Below are positions 24,639 to 33,193 of a DNA stretch of 64,000 nt, piece after piece. The position numbers were made by a program, and so were the translations under genes. The DNA comes from Pelagicoccus sp. (GTDB taxonomy: Bacteria > Verrucomicrobiota > Verrucomicrobiia > Opitutales > Opitutaceae). The stretch is taken from the NCBI GenBank assembly GCA_028284635.1, contig JANQRJ010000018.1:62001-126000 (forward strand), in the 5' to 3' direction. Position 1 is the stretch's first letter. Each line of letters begins with the position of its first letter. The notes beneath the pieces were generated by a model. The model worked only from the letters and a program-made list of their open reading frames with translations, did not search any database and was not told the origin of the DNA.

Positions 24639-24662
24639 TAATTCTCCAACGTTGGAAAGTTA
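24639..24662. terminator. AACGTT-centred palindrome
   Basis: A 24-bp near-perfect palindrome (TAATTCTCCAAC / GTTGGAAAGTTA, two mismatches) between sufE and the deaminase gene. It resembles the palindromes at 4837 and 45874. Confidence 0.45.
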
Positions 24663-24701
24663 ACTGTCGGGCTCGTCAGGCTCGGGCGGCGATCTTGGCT
24701 C

Positions 24702-25130
24702 CTAGCGCCCTGCCGCGTTCTTCAGGCAAAGCTCCGCGTAGGCCTTTATTCGCGCCCGGACGTTGCTCAGACCGTTTCGGCGATTCGGAGACAAGTGCTG
24801 CGTCACGCCCACCTCCGCTAGAAAGTCCGGCTCCAGAGCGATCACGTCCTCCGGCGTCTCGTCGCTATACAAGTCGCACAGCAGCGTAGAAGTCCCCTTC
24901 GTGATCGCCGCATCCGAATCCGTGCTGAAGTAGCATTTCCCGTCGCGAAACTCCGGATAGACCCAGAGGCGAGACAGGCAGCCCTCGATCAGAAAGGCGT
25001 CGATCTTGTAGGCCTCGTCCAGCGGCGGGTTGTTCTTCGCCCGGTCGATAATGTAGGCGAACCGCTCGAAGTGGTCCTCGAACGGCATCAGCTCCTCGAC
25101 CAACGCGTCTCTCTTCGCTTCAATACTCAT
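24702..25130 (-). CDS. sufE: SufE-family sulfur acceptor protein
   Basis: A SufE protein takes persulfide sulfur from the cysteine desulfurase SufS for Fe-S cluster assembly. The active-site motif is present: IEGCLSRLWVYPEF, with Cys51 counted from the start used here. Further family features are the N-terminal FEDHFERFAYIIDRAKNNPPL and the C-terminal HLSPNRRNGLSNVRARI. I start at 25130 (MSIEAKRD), which fits family length (142 residues); an upstream start at 25157 is possible. No suf operon is visible here, so the gene is unlinked from its partners. Confidence 0.92.
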   Translation of the reverse strand: MSIEAKRDALVEELMPFEDHFERFAYIIDRAKNNPPLDEAYKIDAFLIEGCLSRLWVYPEFRDGKCYFSTDSDAAITKGTSTLLCDLYSDETPEDVIALEPDFLAEVGVTQHLSPNRRNGLSNVRARIKAYAELCLKNAAGR

Positions 25131-25180
25131 CAAGAGCCCAACGAAGGCCCGGATCACGCGATTGGCAAGACCAGAGAAAG

Positions 25181-26464
25181 CTAGGGCTTTCGCGTCGAGA
25201 GCACCCGCACGAAAAGGGATCCCGCAAGCTCGGCGTCGTCGAACGTCACCGTCATCGTACTTCCGTCCACCGTCACCGCGCGATCGTCATTCTCCCACAT
25301 ATCCAAATCCGACGAGGTCTGCAACTGATAGTCGTGCGCCTCATCACCAATCCACGAGAACGAGCCCCCAGTAGTTATTTTCTCGATACGGATCACCACC
25401 GCCACCGGAGGCGGACCGAGAAAGGAGTCGAAGTCGTTCCACAGTACCAGCACGTTTTCCGTCCCGACCGTAACCATCCTTTGTTGCGGTTCGCTCAAGT
25501 CTCCGCCGGAAAAGGTGACGATATAGTCCCCAGCCTCAGTAGCAGGAATTGCCCAGCCTCCCGAATCCGCCGTCACTGCGAAAAACTGCCCTCGGTTCGG
25601 CGTTATGTTCACCCCGTCCAGTCCTTCTCCCGGATCGTAGAAATCGTTTCCGTTTGCATCCGTCCACACCGTTCCCACCAGAAAGCGATTGTAGTGGTCG
25701 GCAGCGAAGCCCGCGCGAGCGTAGACGATGGAAGTGACGAGCGGGCCGACGGGATTTCCCTCGCTGCTTTCCGGAACCATAGCTATCCCGACATTCGTCG
25801 TGTTCAACGTCTCGCCCATAATACCGTCTCGATGGCCACGACCGGTCTGCATTCCCGTTCCGTCGTCCCCACCCCAATCGATATTGAAAGCCGCATGGGC
25901 ATGAACGGGATCGCGGGCGAACGAATAGACGCTGGCATTGCCTCCGTTGAGATCGAACCCAGCCGCCTCCACCCGCTCGAACTGCATGAAATGGTCCTGG
26001 GTCATTCTCGCAATCAAGTCATCGGAGTGGACCTTCGAACCCTCATAGATCCTACGATCGAACGCCGCCGGCGGCCTTGGAGCGATCGCCGCAAACTCGC
26101 TCTTCATCAGTTCGATGTTAACACTGAAAAACGATACTGCGTTATCCACGTTATCCCTGCCCGTATCCGCCAAATACAGCCCCTCCAAGCGCGGGCTGGT
26201 GCGCGCCCGGTTCATCAGCCAGACCATCTGCTGCTCGTTGCCGTCCGGATGCAGCCCGTCCGCCGTCTTGTGCAGCAACCACTCCTCGCTGGGAACGGCA
26301 AGAATTCGCGGACCGTCTTTCTCTGCGAGGGACTTCGCCGCATCCTCCTCCACAGGGGCTAGGAAAGGAGGATCGATCGAGGCATGGCGAGGATCGCCAA
26401 ATACGAGGCACGCAGGCAAGAGCCACCAGAAGAAGACGAAACATCTAGAGTTCATCGGGGACAT
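25181..26464 (-). CDS. Secreted CAP-domain (SCP-like) protein with SdrD_B-like domain
   Basis: A protein of about 427 residues with a signal segment (SRCFVFFWWLLPACLVFG). The middle shows a CAP/SCP-like fold: EQQMVWLMNRARTSPRLEG at the front, then HSDDLIARMTQDHFMQFERVEAAGF, and a late GRGHRDGIMGE. After it, VGTVWTDANGNDFYDPGEGLDGV matches the SdrD_B-type beta-domain opening. The C-terminus is another beta-rich domain (YQLQTSSDLDMWEN), a pattern common at the ends of verrucomicrobial secreted proteins. CAP proteins have varied roles outside the cell; no enzyme activity is claimed. Start is uncertain (ATG at 26464 or 26455, GTG at 26491). Confidence 0.75.
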   Translation of the reverse strand: MSPMNSRCFVFFWWLLPACLVFGDPRHASIDPPFLAPVEEDAAKSLAEKDGPRILAVPSEEWLLHKTADGLHPDGNEQQMVWLMNRARTSPRLEGLYLADTGRDNVDNAVSFFSVNIELMKSEFAAIAPRPPAAFDRRIYEGSKVHSDDLIARMTQDHFMQFERVEAAGFDLNGGNASVYSFARDPVHAHAAFNIDWGGDDGTGMQTGRGHRDGIMGETLNTTNVGIAMVPESSEGNPVGPLVTSIVYARAGFAADHYNRFLVGTVWTDANGNDFYDPGEGLDGVNITPNRGQFFAVTADSGGWAIPATEAGDYIVTFSGGDLSEPQQRMVTVGTENVLVLWNDFDSFLGPPPVAVVIRIEKITTGGSFSWIGDEAHDYQLQTSSDLDMWENDDRAVTVDGSTMTVTFDDAELAGSLFVRVLSTRKP

Positions 26465-26745
26465 GCGGAACCAGTTGAAGTTGAGGGGCACAGGAGGACG
26501 CCATACGAAGCTGGCGACCGTAAAACCGAATCAATCCCGCCCACTAAAGTCAATTTTCAAAACAGCTCGCCGCAAACAGCGGGTGTGTTTCAAAGCTTCA
26601 GCTTCCCAGTCGCGACGCGTGCCAAACTCTTGGCAGGCCTTCTGCATCGACGGCCCACGTTTTCGTTTTTCCTCAAAACGATGATTTTGTCCTTTCCGCC
26701 CTTCTAGACATCTGCGGGAAACCGCGACCGAAACAAACGAATGCC

Positions 26746-26785
26746 TGGGCAATAACTTTGATCAGCTGATCAGAGTTATTGCGCA
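26746..26785. terminator. 40-bp near-perfect palindrome between divergent genes
   Basis: TGGGCAATAACTTTGATCAG and its complement meet at CAGCTG with two mismatches. It sits between the divergent CAP-domain and membrane-transferase genes, where a terminator is not expected, so an operator or protein-binding site is as likely. The rest of the 26465-26911 gap shows no gene. Confidence 0.5.
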
Positions 26786-26911
26786 AGCGCGTCGGTTCTC
26801 CCCTTGGAACGCGGGGGCGGAATAAGGAAAACTTGCGATTCCCCCGCCGCCTCGAATGCTTGCCCATAGACTGGCGCGCCTCCTCGCTCCTCCCAAAACC
26901 CAACCTACCCG

Positions 26912-28696
26912 ATGCCCCTCAAGCTCTCTAAACCCGAGACGGACATCCGCTGCCGTCCATTCTATCGGGACAACCGATTTTGGATCAGCTTCAGCCTCGC
27001 TCTCTTCATTCGCCTCGCCTTCCTGGCCCAATACACGGAACACGTATGGTTCGCCATCCCGCCCGTCGACACCGAGCAATTCGAATGGATCGCGTCCTTG
27101 TGGAGCGGAGGCGACTTCTCGGATCCTCGGACCAATCACATCAGCCCGCTGTATCCAGTATTTCTGACAATTCTGAGCTTCGTTTTCGAGCAGGATCGAG
27201 TCGCCATCGTCCTCGTCCAGGCTCTGCTCGACGCCCTGACCGCCGGGATCCTCTATCTCATCGGCCGACGCCTATTCTCGCCCGCCGTCGGTCTCGGCGC
27301 CGCGATTCTCTATGCATGCTACGAAGTAGCCATCCTCTTCTCCGGCATGCTCCTGCCCACCACGCTCGTGACCCTGCTTGCGTTGCTTTCGCTCTATGCC
27401 TTCGTCTCTGGACAGGACCTTCCGGCGCCCAGTCAAGAGAGCGAGGGGAAGAAGCCCGCCCAAGCCAAGCTCTGCCTCCTGTCTGGACTCCTGCTCGGCC
27501 TGGCGATCATGGGCCGCCCAAACCTCGTCATCTGGGCCGGCTTCGCCACGATCTGGCTACTGGCGAGCCGAGACAAAGGAAAACGCCGCGCCTTTGCTTT
27601 CGCCAGCGGCTGCGGCGCCGTCCTCCTCGCTCTCGCCCTCAAAAACGCGATGCTCTTCGGAAGCCTTTCCCCCTTCTCTTCCCAAGGCGGCCTGAACTTC
27701 TACATCGGCAACCACCCGGAAGCCCTCGGCGTCTACACGGAAATCGAAAACGTCTCGAACTCTCCGCTCGAGCAGGTCGAAACTTCGATCGCCTATGCCG
27801 AGCGAGAGACCGGCAACCGCCTCTCCCCCGCGGCCGCCTCTCGCTTCTGGCTGAAGAAAGGCGCCAGCTACCTTACCGCCAATCCCTCGGACGCTCTTCA
27901 GCTCTACGCCCGAAAGACCCTCCTCTTCTGGCGAGTCGAGGAAGCCACCCTAAACGTTCCGCTGCATCCCGCCCGTCGAGATGTACCCATCCTTCGGATA
28001 CCTTGGATCCGTTTCGGCTGGATCGCTCCGTTCGCCCTGCTCGGAATCGGCTACTGCCTTCTCTCCCGCGAGCCTGCCCGCCGAACGCCCGCTCTCTTCG
28101 CCATAGCCTACGCCGCATCCGTCATCCTCTTCTTCGTCAGCACGCGCTATCGCCTGCCTATCGGACCCGTCCTCGCGCTGCTGGCCGCCTGCGCGATCGC
28201 CAGGACCATCGGCTTGTTTCAAGCCCGCCGCTGGCAGCCGCTCGCGGGCGCCCTGGCGGCAAGCGCCGCCCTCGCAATCGCAGTCAACTACCCCATCAAA
28301 AGCTTCGCCGCATTCGACGAGATACGCCCTCGAGAGGAATACAACCTAGGCGTCGGCCACGTCGGGCGCCACTGGCAAAATGTCGCCGAAGCCCAAGCCG
28401 CCTTCGAACGAGCCATCGAGGGAGAAAGCCACCCGGACAGCCGCATGGCACTCGGCCTGGTCCTGGCCGACGAAGGACTCTACCTCGATGCCCTAGAGGT
28501 CTGGGCTGAGAACATACGCTTCCACCCCGATCACGAGCCAACCAAAGCTCACTTCAAACAGACCCTGCAGTTCATCACCACCCCACTCCGGCATCCCTCA
28601 ATCGACGCCGAGCGCCTGCGCCAGATCCTCCGGGACTACGGCTACCAAAGCGCTGCGGAAAAAGTCACCGAACTGGAGCGCCGCCAGAGCTTCTGA
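26912..28696 (+). CDS. GT-C-type membrane glycosyltransferase with C-terminal TPR-like segment
   Basis: A 594-residue membrane protein of the PMT/ArnT style: about ten hydrophobic helices between residues 24 and 455, with an early periplasmic loop (AIPPVDTEQFEWIASLWSGG) and ISPLYPVFLTILSFVF, a landmark of this superfamily. Such enzymes use lipid-linked sugars to modify proteins or glycolipids on the outer face of the inner membrane. The loop GGLNFYIGNHPEALGVY is shared almost word for word with the paralogue at 55867-57801. The C-terminal 130 residues hold TPR-like helices (AQAAFERAIEGESHPDSRMALGLVLADEGLYLDALEVW), so a second protein may dock there. Its acceptor is unknown. Confidence 0.8.
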   Translation: MPLKLSKPETDIRCRPFYRDNRFWISFSLALFIRLAFLAQYTEHVWFAIPPVDTEQFEWIASLWSGGDFSDPRTNHISPLYPVFLTILSFVFEQDRVAIVLVQALLDALTAGILYLIGRRLFSPAVGLGAAILYACYEVAILFSGMLLPTTLVTLLALLSLYAFVSGQDLPAPSQESEGKKPAQAKLCLLSGLLLGLAIMGRPNLVIWAGFATIWLLASRDKGKRRAFAFASGCGAVLLALALKNAMLFGSLSPFSSQGGLNFYIGNHPEALGVYTEIENVSNSPLEQVETSIAYAERETGNRLSPAAASRFWLKKGASYLTANPSDALQLYARKTLLFWRVEEATLNVPLHPARRDVPILRIPWIRFGWIAPFALLGIGYCLLSREPARRTPALFAIAYAASVILFFVSTRYRLPIGPVLALLAACAIARTIGLFQARRWQPLAGALAASAALAIAVNYPIKSFAAFDEIRPREEYNLGVGHVGRHWQNVAEAQAAFERAIEGESHPDSRMALGLVLADEGLYLDALEVWAENIRFHPDHEPTKAHFKQTLQFITTPLRHPSIDAERLRQILRDYGYQSAAEKVTELERRQSF

Positions 28697-28704
28697 TCAT
28701 ATAT

Positions 28705-28796
28705 CCTACCCCCGACCTTCCTCCTACTCATAATCATAATCTTAATCCTGAAAGGAGGATTAGGATCAAGAGGAGGAGGAAGGTTAGGATTGGTAG
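28705..28796. repeat. CTACC...GGTAG inverted repeat with CCTCCT core
   Basis: An imperfect long inverted repeat: CCTACCCCCGACCTTCCTCC on the left and AGGAGGAAGGTTAGGATTGG on the right, with a TCATAATC-rich centre. It lies between the convergent transferase and cellulase-like genes and belongs to the same general family as the elements at 10.2 and 58.1 kb. Confidence 0.6.
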
Positions 28797-28838
28797 AGCC
28801 CTATAGCTACCGCGCATTTACGTCCACTTGAGACGCGC

Positions 28839-30044
28839 TTAAGTCGCCTGATAATTCCTAATCCGTTCGGTCAGACCTCGATGCCATCCTATATCTTTCC
28901 ATATTCCAGGAAATTGGGGATGGGTGAAGTTCGACGTGCAGATAAACTTGAAGCCATTCCTAAGGGCAATATCGACGCAGACCTCCCCCGCCTCCTTGGT
29001 GAAGTCCCAATCCAGCAGTGGATGGTCTCTCCAGTTGATCGGGCCCCAGCCTTCCGTATTGCCGCAGACTAGCCCATTCTGGCGGCTCACATCGGCCCGC
29101 AGCTTTATTTCGCCTTCCATCCAAGCAATCATCTCCTCCTTGCGCGTCGCCCAACACTCCTTGATCTCCCTATGAGCTCGCTCGAAACCGACATCGCTCG
29201 TCGCATCATGCGCTCCTTCGAAATAGCTCTTATGGTGGTCGAAAAACAAGTCGTTATGCACGAACCATAAGTGGACATCCAAGCAGTCGAACTCAGAATA
29301 GTCCATGGCTTGCCACGGCACGCGCCTCGAGTTGGATTGGGACGCCAAGAAGTCCAAATGTGGCCAGCGTGCCTTCAAGCGGCGAAGTGACTCTGTCATA
29401 AAAGATATATATAATTTCTCCTGATCGGCATTGAACTTCTTCTTCCGCGCATGCTCCGCCTTCACGTCCGGTATATGAGCATCGCTTTTCGACTTTAGCG
29501 AAGCGCCACTGCCCGACAAGGCATTCATCTCCCTCTTGAGCCAATTAAGGCCATGCCAAAGCGGGTACTCGTTCAATAGATCCACATAGAGAACGTTATC
29601 CAAGAGAGCATGCTTATCCAATAAGCTCAAAGTCTCGTCCCACACGCGAACGAACCCCTCTACCCCTTCCACCTCGCTATTGCGCTCAGTCCCATGAGGC
29701 GAGAACCAGGTCGCCAAGCCGACATGGATGTCGCGCTCCGCGCATTTCGGCAAGAATTCAAGCAGGGCCTCGCGAGGCCTGGAATAAATCGAATGCGCAT
29801 TTCCCCACAAGGCAGGCGTCCAGTCGTCCTTGACATGATAAAACTCTTCCACCACCGTGCCATTCTTGCCCGCAGCAACCAAATGCGGAAAGCAGTCGAT
29901 ACGAATCGCGTTGTAGCCCCGCAGAGCGAGGCCATCCAGGACCTCGTCCCAGTCTTCGAATTCGCCTAGACGATGATGTCTCAGCAGCCAACTGAAGTCC
30001 CACATGGCAATCGCCAGCGGATTTTCGATTTCCGTAATTCTCAC
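28839..30044 (-). CDS. Cellulase-like glycoside hydrolase (TIM barrel, sugar-binding cellulase-like family)
   Basis: A 401-residue protein without signal peptide, probably cytoplasmic. It begins MWDFSWLLRHHRLGEFEDWDEVLDGLALRGYNAIRIDCFPHL, the usual opening of this TIM-barrel family. DLLNEYPLWHG holds the candidate acid/base Glu after the fourth strand, and LVCGNTEGWGPINW the candidate nucleophile Glu near the seventh, the layout of clan GH-A. LDVHLWFVHN is another family landmark. The substrate cannot be read; an oligosaccharide or glycoside imported by the cell is likely. An AraC regulator lies upstream on the same strand behind a repeat-filled gap and is the likely controller. Confidence 0.75.
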   Translation of the reverse strand: MRITEIENPLAIAMWDFSWLLRHHRLGEFEDWDEVLDGLALRGYNAIRIDCFPHLVAAGKNGTVVEEFYHVKDDWTPALWGNAHSIYSRPREALLEFLPKCAERDIHVGLATWFSPHGTERNSEVEGVEGFVRVWDETLSLLDKHALLDNVLYVDLLNEYPLWHGLNWLKREMNALSGSGASLKSKSDAHIPDVKAEHARKKKFNADQEKLYISFMTESLRRLKARWPHLDFLASQSNSRRVPWQAMDYSEFDCLDVHLWFVHNDLFFDHHKSYFEGAHDATSDVGFERAHREIKECWATRKEEMIAWMEGEIKLRADVSRQNGLVCGNTEGWGPINWRDHPLLDWDFTKEAGEVCVDIALRNGFKFICTSNFTHPQFPGIWKDIGWHRGLTERIRNYQAT

Positions 30045-30127
30045 GAAGAAGAATATAGAGCAGCGAGCAGCGCCAAACCATGCGCCAAACGCTCAAATCG
30101 ATGTCCCTACTGAATATCGAGCATTGT

Positions 30128-30362
30128 TCTTTGCCCGCAGATTGTCGCAGATAGATTTGAACTCTCAAAATCTAAATCGCTGATCTCATCTGCGAGGGTG
30201 CGATTTAAACAGTGTCCTGGTAGGGACGGACCGCCGGGCCGTCCGCACTGCAGGATCTTGCACTACGGCCCGCTCGGCGATCGGGCCCTACCCAAACCGA
30301 CGCAGAACACACTTTTAATCGCACCCCATCTGCGACAATCTGCGAAGATCTGCGGGCAAAAA
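30128..30362. repeat. CGCAGAT-type inverted repeat enclosing a GTAGGG palindrome
   Basis: The outer pair reads GCCCGCAGATTGTCGCAG (from about 30138) and CTGCGACAATCTGCGAAGAT (from 30330). Inside lies a complete double palindrome 30219-30292 (GGTAGGGACGGACCGCC ... CGGGCCCTACC). The stretch 30045-30367 has no gene. The nesting resembles the 3.8 and 46.1 kb elements. Confidence 0.65.
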
Positions 30363-30367
30363 ATATC

Positions 30368-31222
30368 CTAAACCCCATGCCGCTTGCGAAATCTTCCGGG
30401 CGATACGCCCATCTCGCGCTTGAAGGCCACCCCAAAGGCGAAAGGATCCCCATAGCCAACCCGCGCCGCCACCGTTTCAAGCGTGTCGTCGGACAATTGC
30501 AGCCAGTGAGCCGCATGTCGCATGCGCAAGATCGTTAAATAGCGCAGCGGCGTATTTCCGTAAGCCTTGGCAAAAGCCCGGCGCAGCGTTTCCTTATTCA
30601 CTCCCGCAATCTCGCTCATCGCATCCAAATTCCAACTACGAGCCAGATCTTCGCGCAGGCAGGCGAGCAGCTTCGTCAGCCGCGAATCCCTTTTTTGAAG
30701 TTCGCAGGTTCGAGCTGCCTCGATTCGCAGCAAGTCCAGCCACGACCGCAGCGCCATCTCGCTGCCATGGGAAATCGATTCCTCGAACATTCCCTCCGCC
30801 ACCCGCTTCAGGGGCGCCGGATCGCAGGGCATCAACACGGGCTCCTCAACGGAAAAAGGCGTCAAGTCGCCCGCATTGCCAAAGTAGATCAGCCATAAGT
30901 ACTGCCATCGTTTTCGAGGAACCGAGCGATAGGCGTGAAAAATTTTAGGAGGCGTCAAATAAGCATGGCCCGGCTGGATGGACCGAAACGCTCCGTCGAT
31001 ATAAACCTGCCCCTCGCCGCCTAGGCAAACCAATGCCTGACTCATTTTCGGCACGTGGCGAACGATGCGCAGATCTGGGCCCACATCCGACAAGCCAAAC
31101 ATCATAATGCCGTACTCCTTCAAGAATCCGAAGTCCGCCGAACTCACGATTCGGCGCTTGGCCGTTTTTCCCACATATAGGATTTCACGCATTTCAGAGC
31201 TTCGCTTCTGCATCAACTTCAT
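30368..31222 (-). CDS. AraC-family transcriptional regulator
   Basis: A 284-residue regulator. The N-terminal half is a cupin-like sugar-sensing domain (GEGQVYIDGAFRSIQPGHAYLTPP). The C-terminal 100 residues carry the two helix-turn-helix units of AraC/XylS proteins: WNLDAMSEIAGVNKETLRRAFAKAYGNTPLRYL and LETVAARVGYGDPFAFGVAFKREMGVSPGRFR. It probably controls the cellulase-like gene downstream on the same strand; both share a repeat-rich gap. The former target upstream may have been the decayed enolase/sulfatase remnants at 31.3-32.3 kb. Confidence 0.92.
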   Translation of the reverse strand: MKLMQKRSSEMREILYVGKTAKRRIVSSADFGFLKEYGIMMFGLSDVGPDLRIVRHVPKMSQALVCLGGEGQVYIDGAFRSIQPGHAYLTPPKIFHAYRSVPRKRWQYLWLIYFGNAGDLTPFSVEEPVLMPCDPAPLKRVAEGMFEESISHGSEMALRSWLDLLRIEAARTCELQKRDSRLTKLLACLREDLARSWNLDAMSEIAGVNKETLRRAFAKAYGNTPLRYLTILRMRHAAHWLQLSDDTLETVAARVGYGDPFAFGVAFKREMGVSPGRFRKRHGV

Positions 31223-31335
31223 TATGGTTAAAGTGATTTCAAGTCTGCTAGATAGAGTAATCTATGGATTCTGCAAATATCTTCTAGGATCTAAACGATG
31301 GACTTCAAGGCCGTTTCAAGCTAGTGTGAGTCTAT

Positions 31336-31575
31336 ATGACTCCCGAAAACGACACGCAACTTGACAAGCACGTCATCGACAAGATTGAAACGAAATGGGT
31401 TCGCTACCAATTCGTCCGGTCGGTAGGCAAGAACGCCCGGCTCGACGTTCACGGCATTCCCGGTGTGGACAAGGAATTCCGCGCCGTAAAGCTCTATACC
31501 AACCAAGGCGCCACGGGATAGGGCCTTTCCAATAATAGCGCCGAGGAAGACGATCCTGCCATCGTCGGCAAACCT
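31336..31575 (+). pseudogene. Remnant of an enolase-superfamily (mandelate racemase-like) gene, N-terminal part only
   Basis: The reading frame from 31336 gives VIDKIETKWVRYQFVRSVGK... and then [22 protein letters not shown]. In the mandelate racemase/muconate lactonizing family the N-terminal domain typically has a VTTDGGxxGWG-type strand, and the stop TAG at 31519-31521 sits exactly where Trp (TGG) is expected. After about 31570 the frame no longer makes sense and a sulfatase relic begins. It is therefore a dead 5' fragment with a nonsense codon, fused by deletion to another dead gene. Family assignment is by pattern only. Confidence 0.5.
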
Positions 31576-32283
31576 AAAACCCCATGCCCCCTTCTTCCTC
31601 GCTGTCGGCTTCCTGCGTCCGCACACGCCGATGCACGTCCCGCAAAAATACTTCGACCGCTTTCCGCTCGATCAAATCGAACTCCCGCCCTACCTGGAAA
31701 ACGACCTCGACGACTGCGCTCCCTCCTTCCTCGAAGATCGCGAAGAATATATAAAGCAGCTCGACAACCTCCTGACGAGCTATCAGCGATACCGGGTGGC
31801 GCAAGCTCCGGCGTGCCCCTGCTCCTTCGCGTCCCCGATGCGACCCCATCCGCCAAGCGCTGCTCGATCCCCGGTTCGCTGCTCGACGTCTACCCCACCC
31901 TAATCGACCTTTGCGGCCTAAGCCCAGATCCCAACCAGTCAGGCAACGGAGCTCCACTAAATGGATACAGCCTCGCAGGCTTGATCCAAGACCCGAGCGG
32001 ACAAAGCTGGGAAGGCCCCCAAGCCGCTATATCTTCCGCCGACACGCCTGTCGAAGCGCTGGAAATCGGGCAGCCCGGAACGCTCGAACGCCAGCACCAC
32101 ACGCTCCGCGCCCCGCGCTGGCGCTACTCCTTCTGCCGCGATGGAGACGAAGAGCTATACGACTGCCAGGAAGACCCCAACGAATGGCGCAACCTCGCCG
32201 ATCGACCCGAAATGCAAAGCGTCAAGCGCCAGCTCCGCGAGCAACTCTCCGCTCGCATCGGTCTGGACAAGGAAACCGAGTAG
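31571..32283 (+). pseudogene. Decayed sulfatase gene (iduronate-2-sulfatase-like), internal deletion and frameshift
   Basis: From 31571 one frame reads [20 protein letters not shown] then [20 protein letters not shown], a typical mid-section of iduronate-sulfatase-like enzymes. Near 31800 the frame shifts to [33 protein letters not shown], and ends with the usual tail WRYSFCRDGDEELYDCQEDPNEWRNLAD. Roughly 50 residues between, which normally carry the Asp-His metal site and the HWRKF-type motif, are missing, as is the whole N-terminal CxPxR region. It cannot make an active enzyme. It lies between two AraC genes, so a sulfated-glycan module once stood here. Confidence 0.75.
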
Positions 32284-32290
32284 CTGGAAG

Positions 32291-33115
32291 CTAGCCCCAA
32301 AGCTCCCGCCGAAACTCCCGCGCCGTTTTCCCGTACCTCCGCTTGAAGCGCTTGGAAAAATGGTACGGGTCCTTGAATCCCACGCGGTAGGCGATCTCGG
32401 CCACACCCAGCCCCGTTTCCTCCAGCAAACGAGCGGCCTCCCGCAAACGCAGCTCCCAGAGGTACTTGATCGGCGTCAAGCCGCAGGCCTCAAGGAAGAG
32501 CCGCGATAGATATTGAGGACTGAGACCCGCCGCGCGAGCGATGTCCTTGACCGCGAGAGGCTGAGCCAAGCGAACCCGAATCCACCGCTCGCACTTTTCC
32601 AAGTAGAGCGACTGCCGAGAGCGTTTTTCGACGCCATCGTAAAAACCCGCCTTTCGCAAATAGGCGACCAGCAGCGTCTGAGCCAAGCGATTCAAGAGAT
32701 CCCGGGCGTTGGCCTCGCCCTCGGACCATAGCTCAAGCCCCAGCTCGAGAAGCCGCCCCATGCCCTCGTCCATCTGGACGACGGCTGGCAGCGCCGCCAA
32801 ACGCTCCCGATCTCCAGGAGCGAGATTCGGTCCATCGACCTGGCACCACGAATGCATCGACTCCTCGGTCTTGGAAAACTCGAAATACTCCCGATCTCCA
32901 GGGAGGCAGAGGCAGGCCTCGTTCGGCCCCAGCCGACGCTCCACGCCATTCACCCACACGCGAACCTCCCCGCTGTGCAGGATTACCAGCTGGAGATTCC
33001 TATTCACGCGAGGACCATGGGTTCCTTTAGGTTTGTAGACAAATTTTCCCCAAGAATAGGATAAATTTCGGTCAATAAAATTCATTTTAGACAATTTATT
33101 CGCGGTGCCGAACAT
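32291..33115 (-). CDS. AraC-family transcriptional regulator
   Basis: An N-terminal sensing domain (LVILHSGEVRVWVNGVERRLGPNEACLCLPGD) and a C-terminal AraC DNA-binding domain: LAVKDIARAAGLSPQYLSRLFLEACGLTPIKYL and LGVAEIAYRVGFKDPYHFSKRFKRRYGKTAREF. The frame stays open up to 33388, but that would run into the divergent PhyH gene, so I start at 33115 (MFGTANK); 33085 (MNFIDRN) is also possible. About 80 bp separate it from the divergent dioxygenase gene at 33194, which is its most probable target. Confidence 0.9.
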   Translation of the reverse strand: MFGTANKLSKMNFIDRNLSYSWGKFVYKPKGTHGPRVNRNLQLVILHSGEVRVWVNGVERRLGPNEACLCLPGDREYFEFSKTEESMHSWCQVDGPNLAPGDRERLAALPAVVQMDEGMGRLLELGLELWSEGEANARDLLNRLAQTLLVAYLRKAGFYDGVEKRSRQSLYLEKCERWIRVRLAQPLAVKDIARAAGLSPQYLSRLFLEACGLTPIKYLWELRLREAARLLEETGLGVAEIAYRVGFKDPYHFSKRFKRRYGKTAREFRRELWG

Positions 33116-33193
33116 TTCAATTTCAAACGCTTTCCGGCATAATCTACCCTCGATTCGCTCCATCGAAAGCCGCCAAAAGCAAGCAACCCCGCC

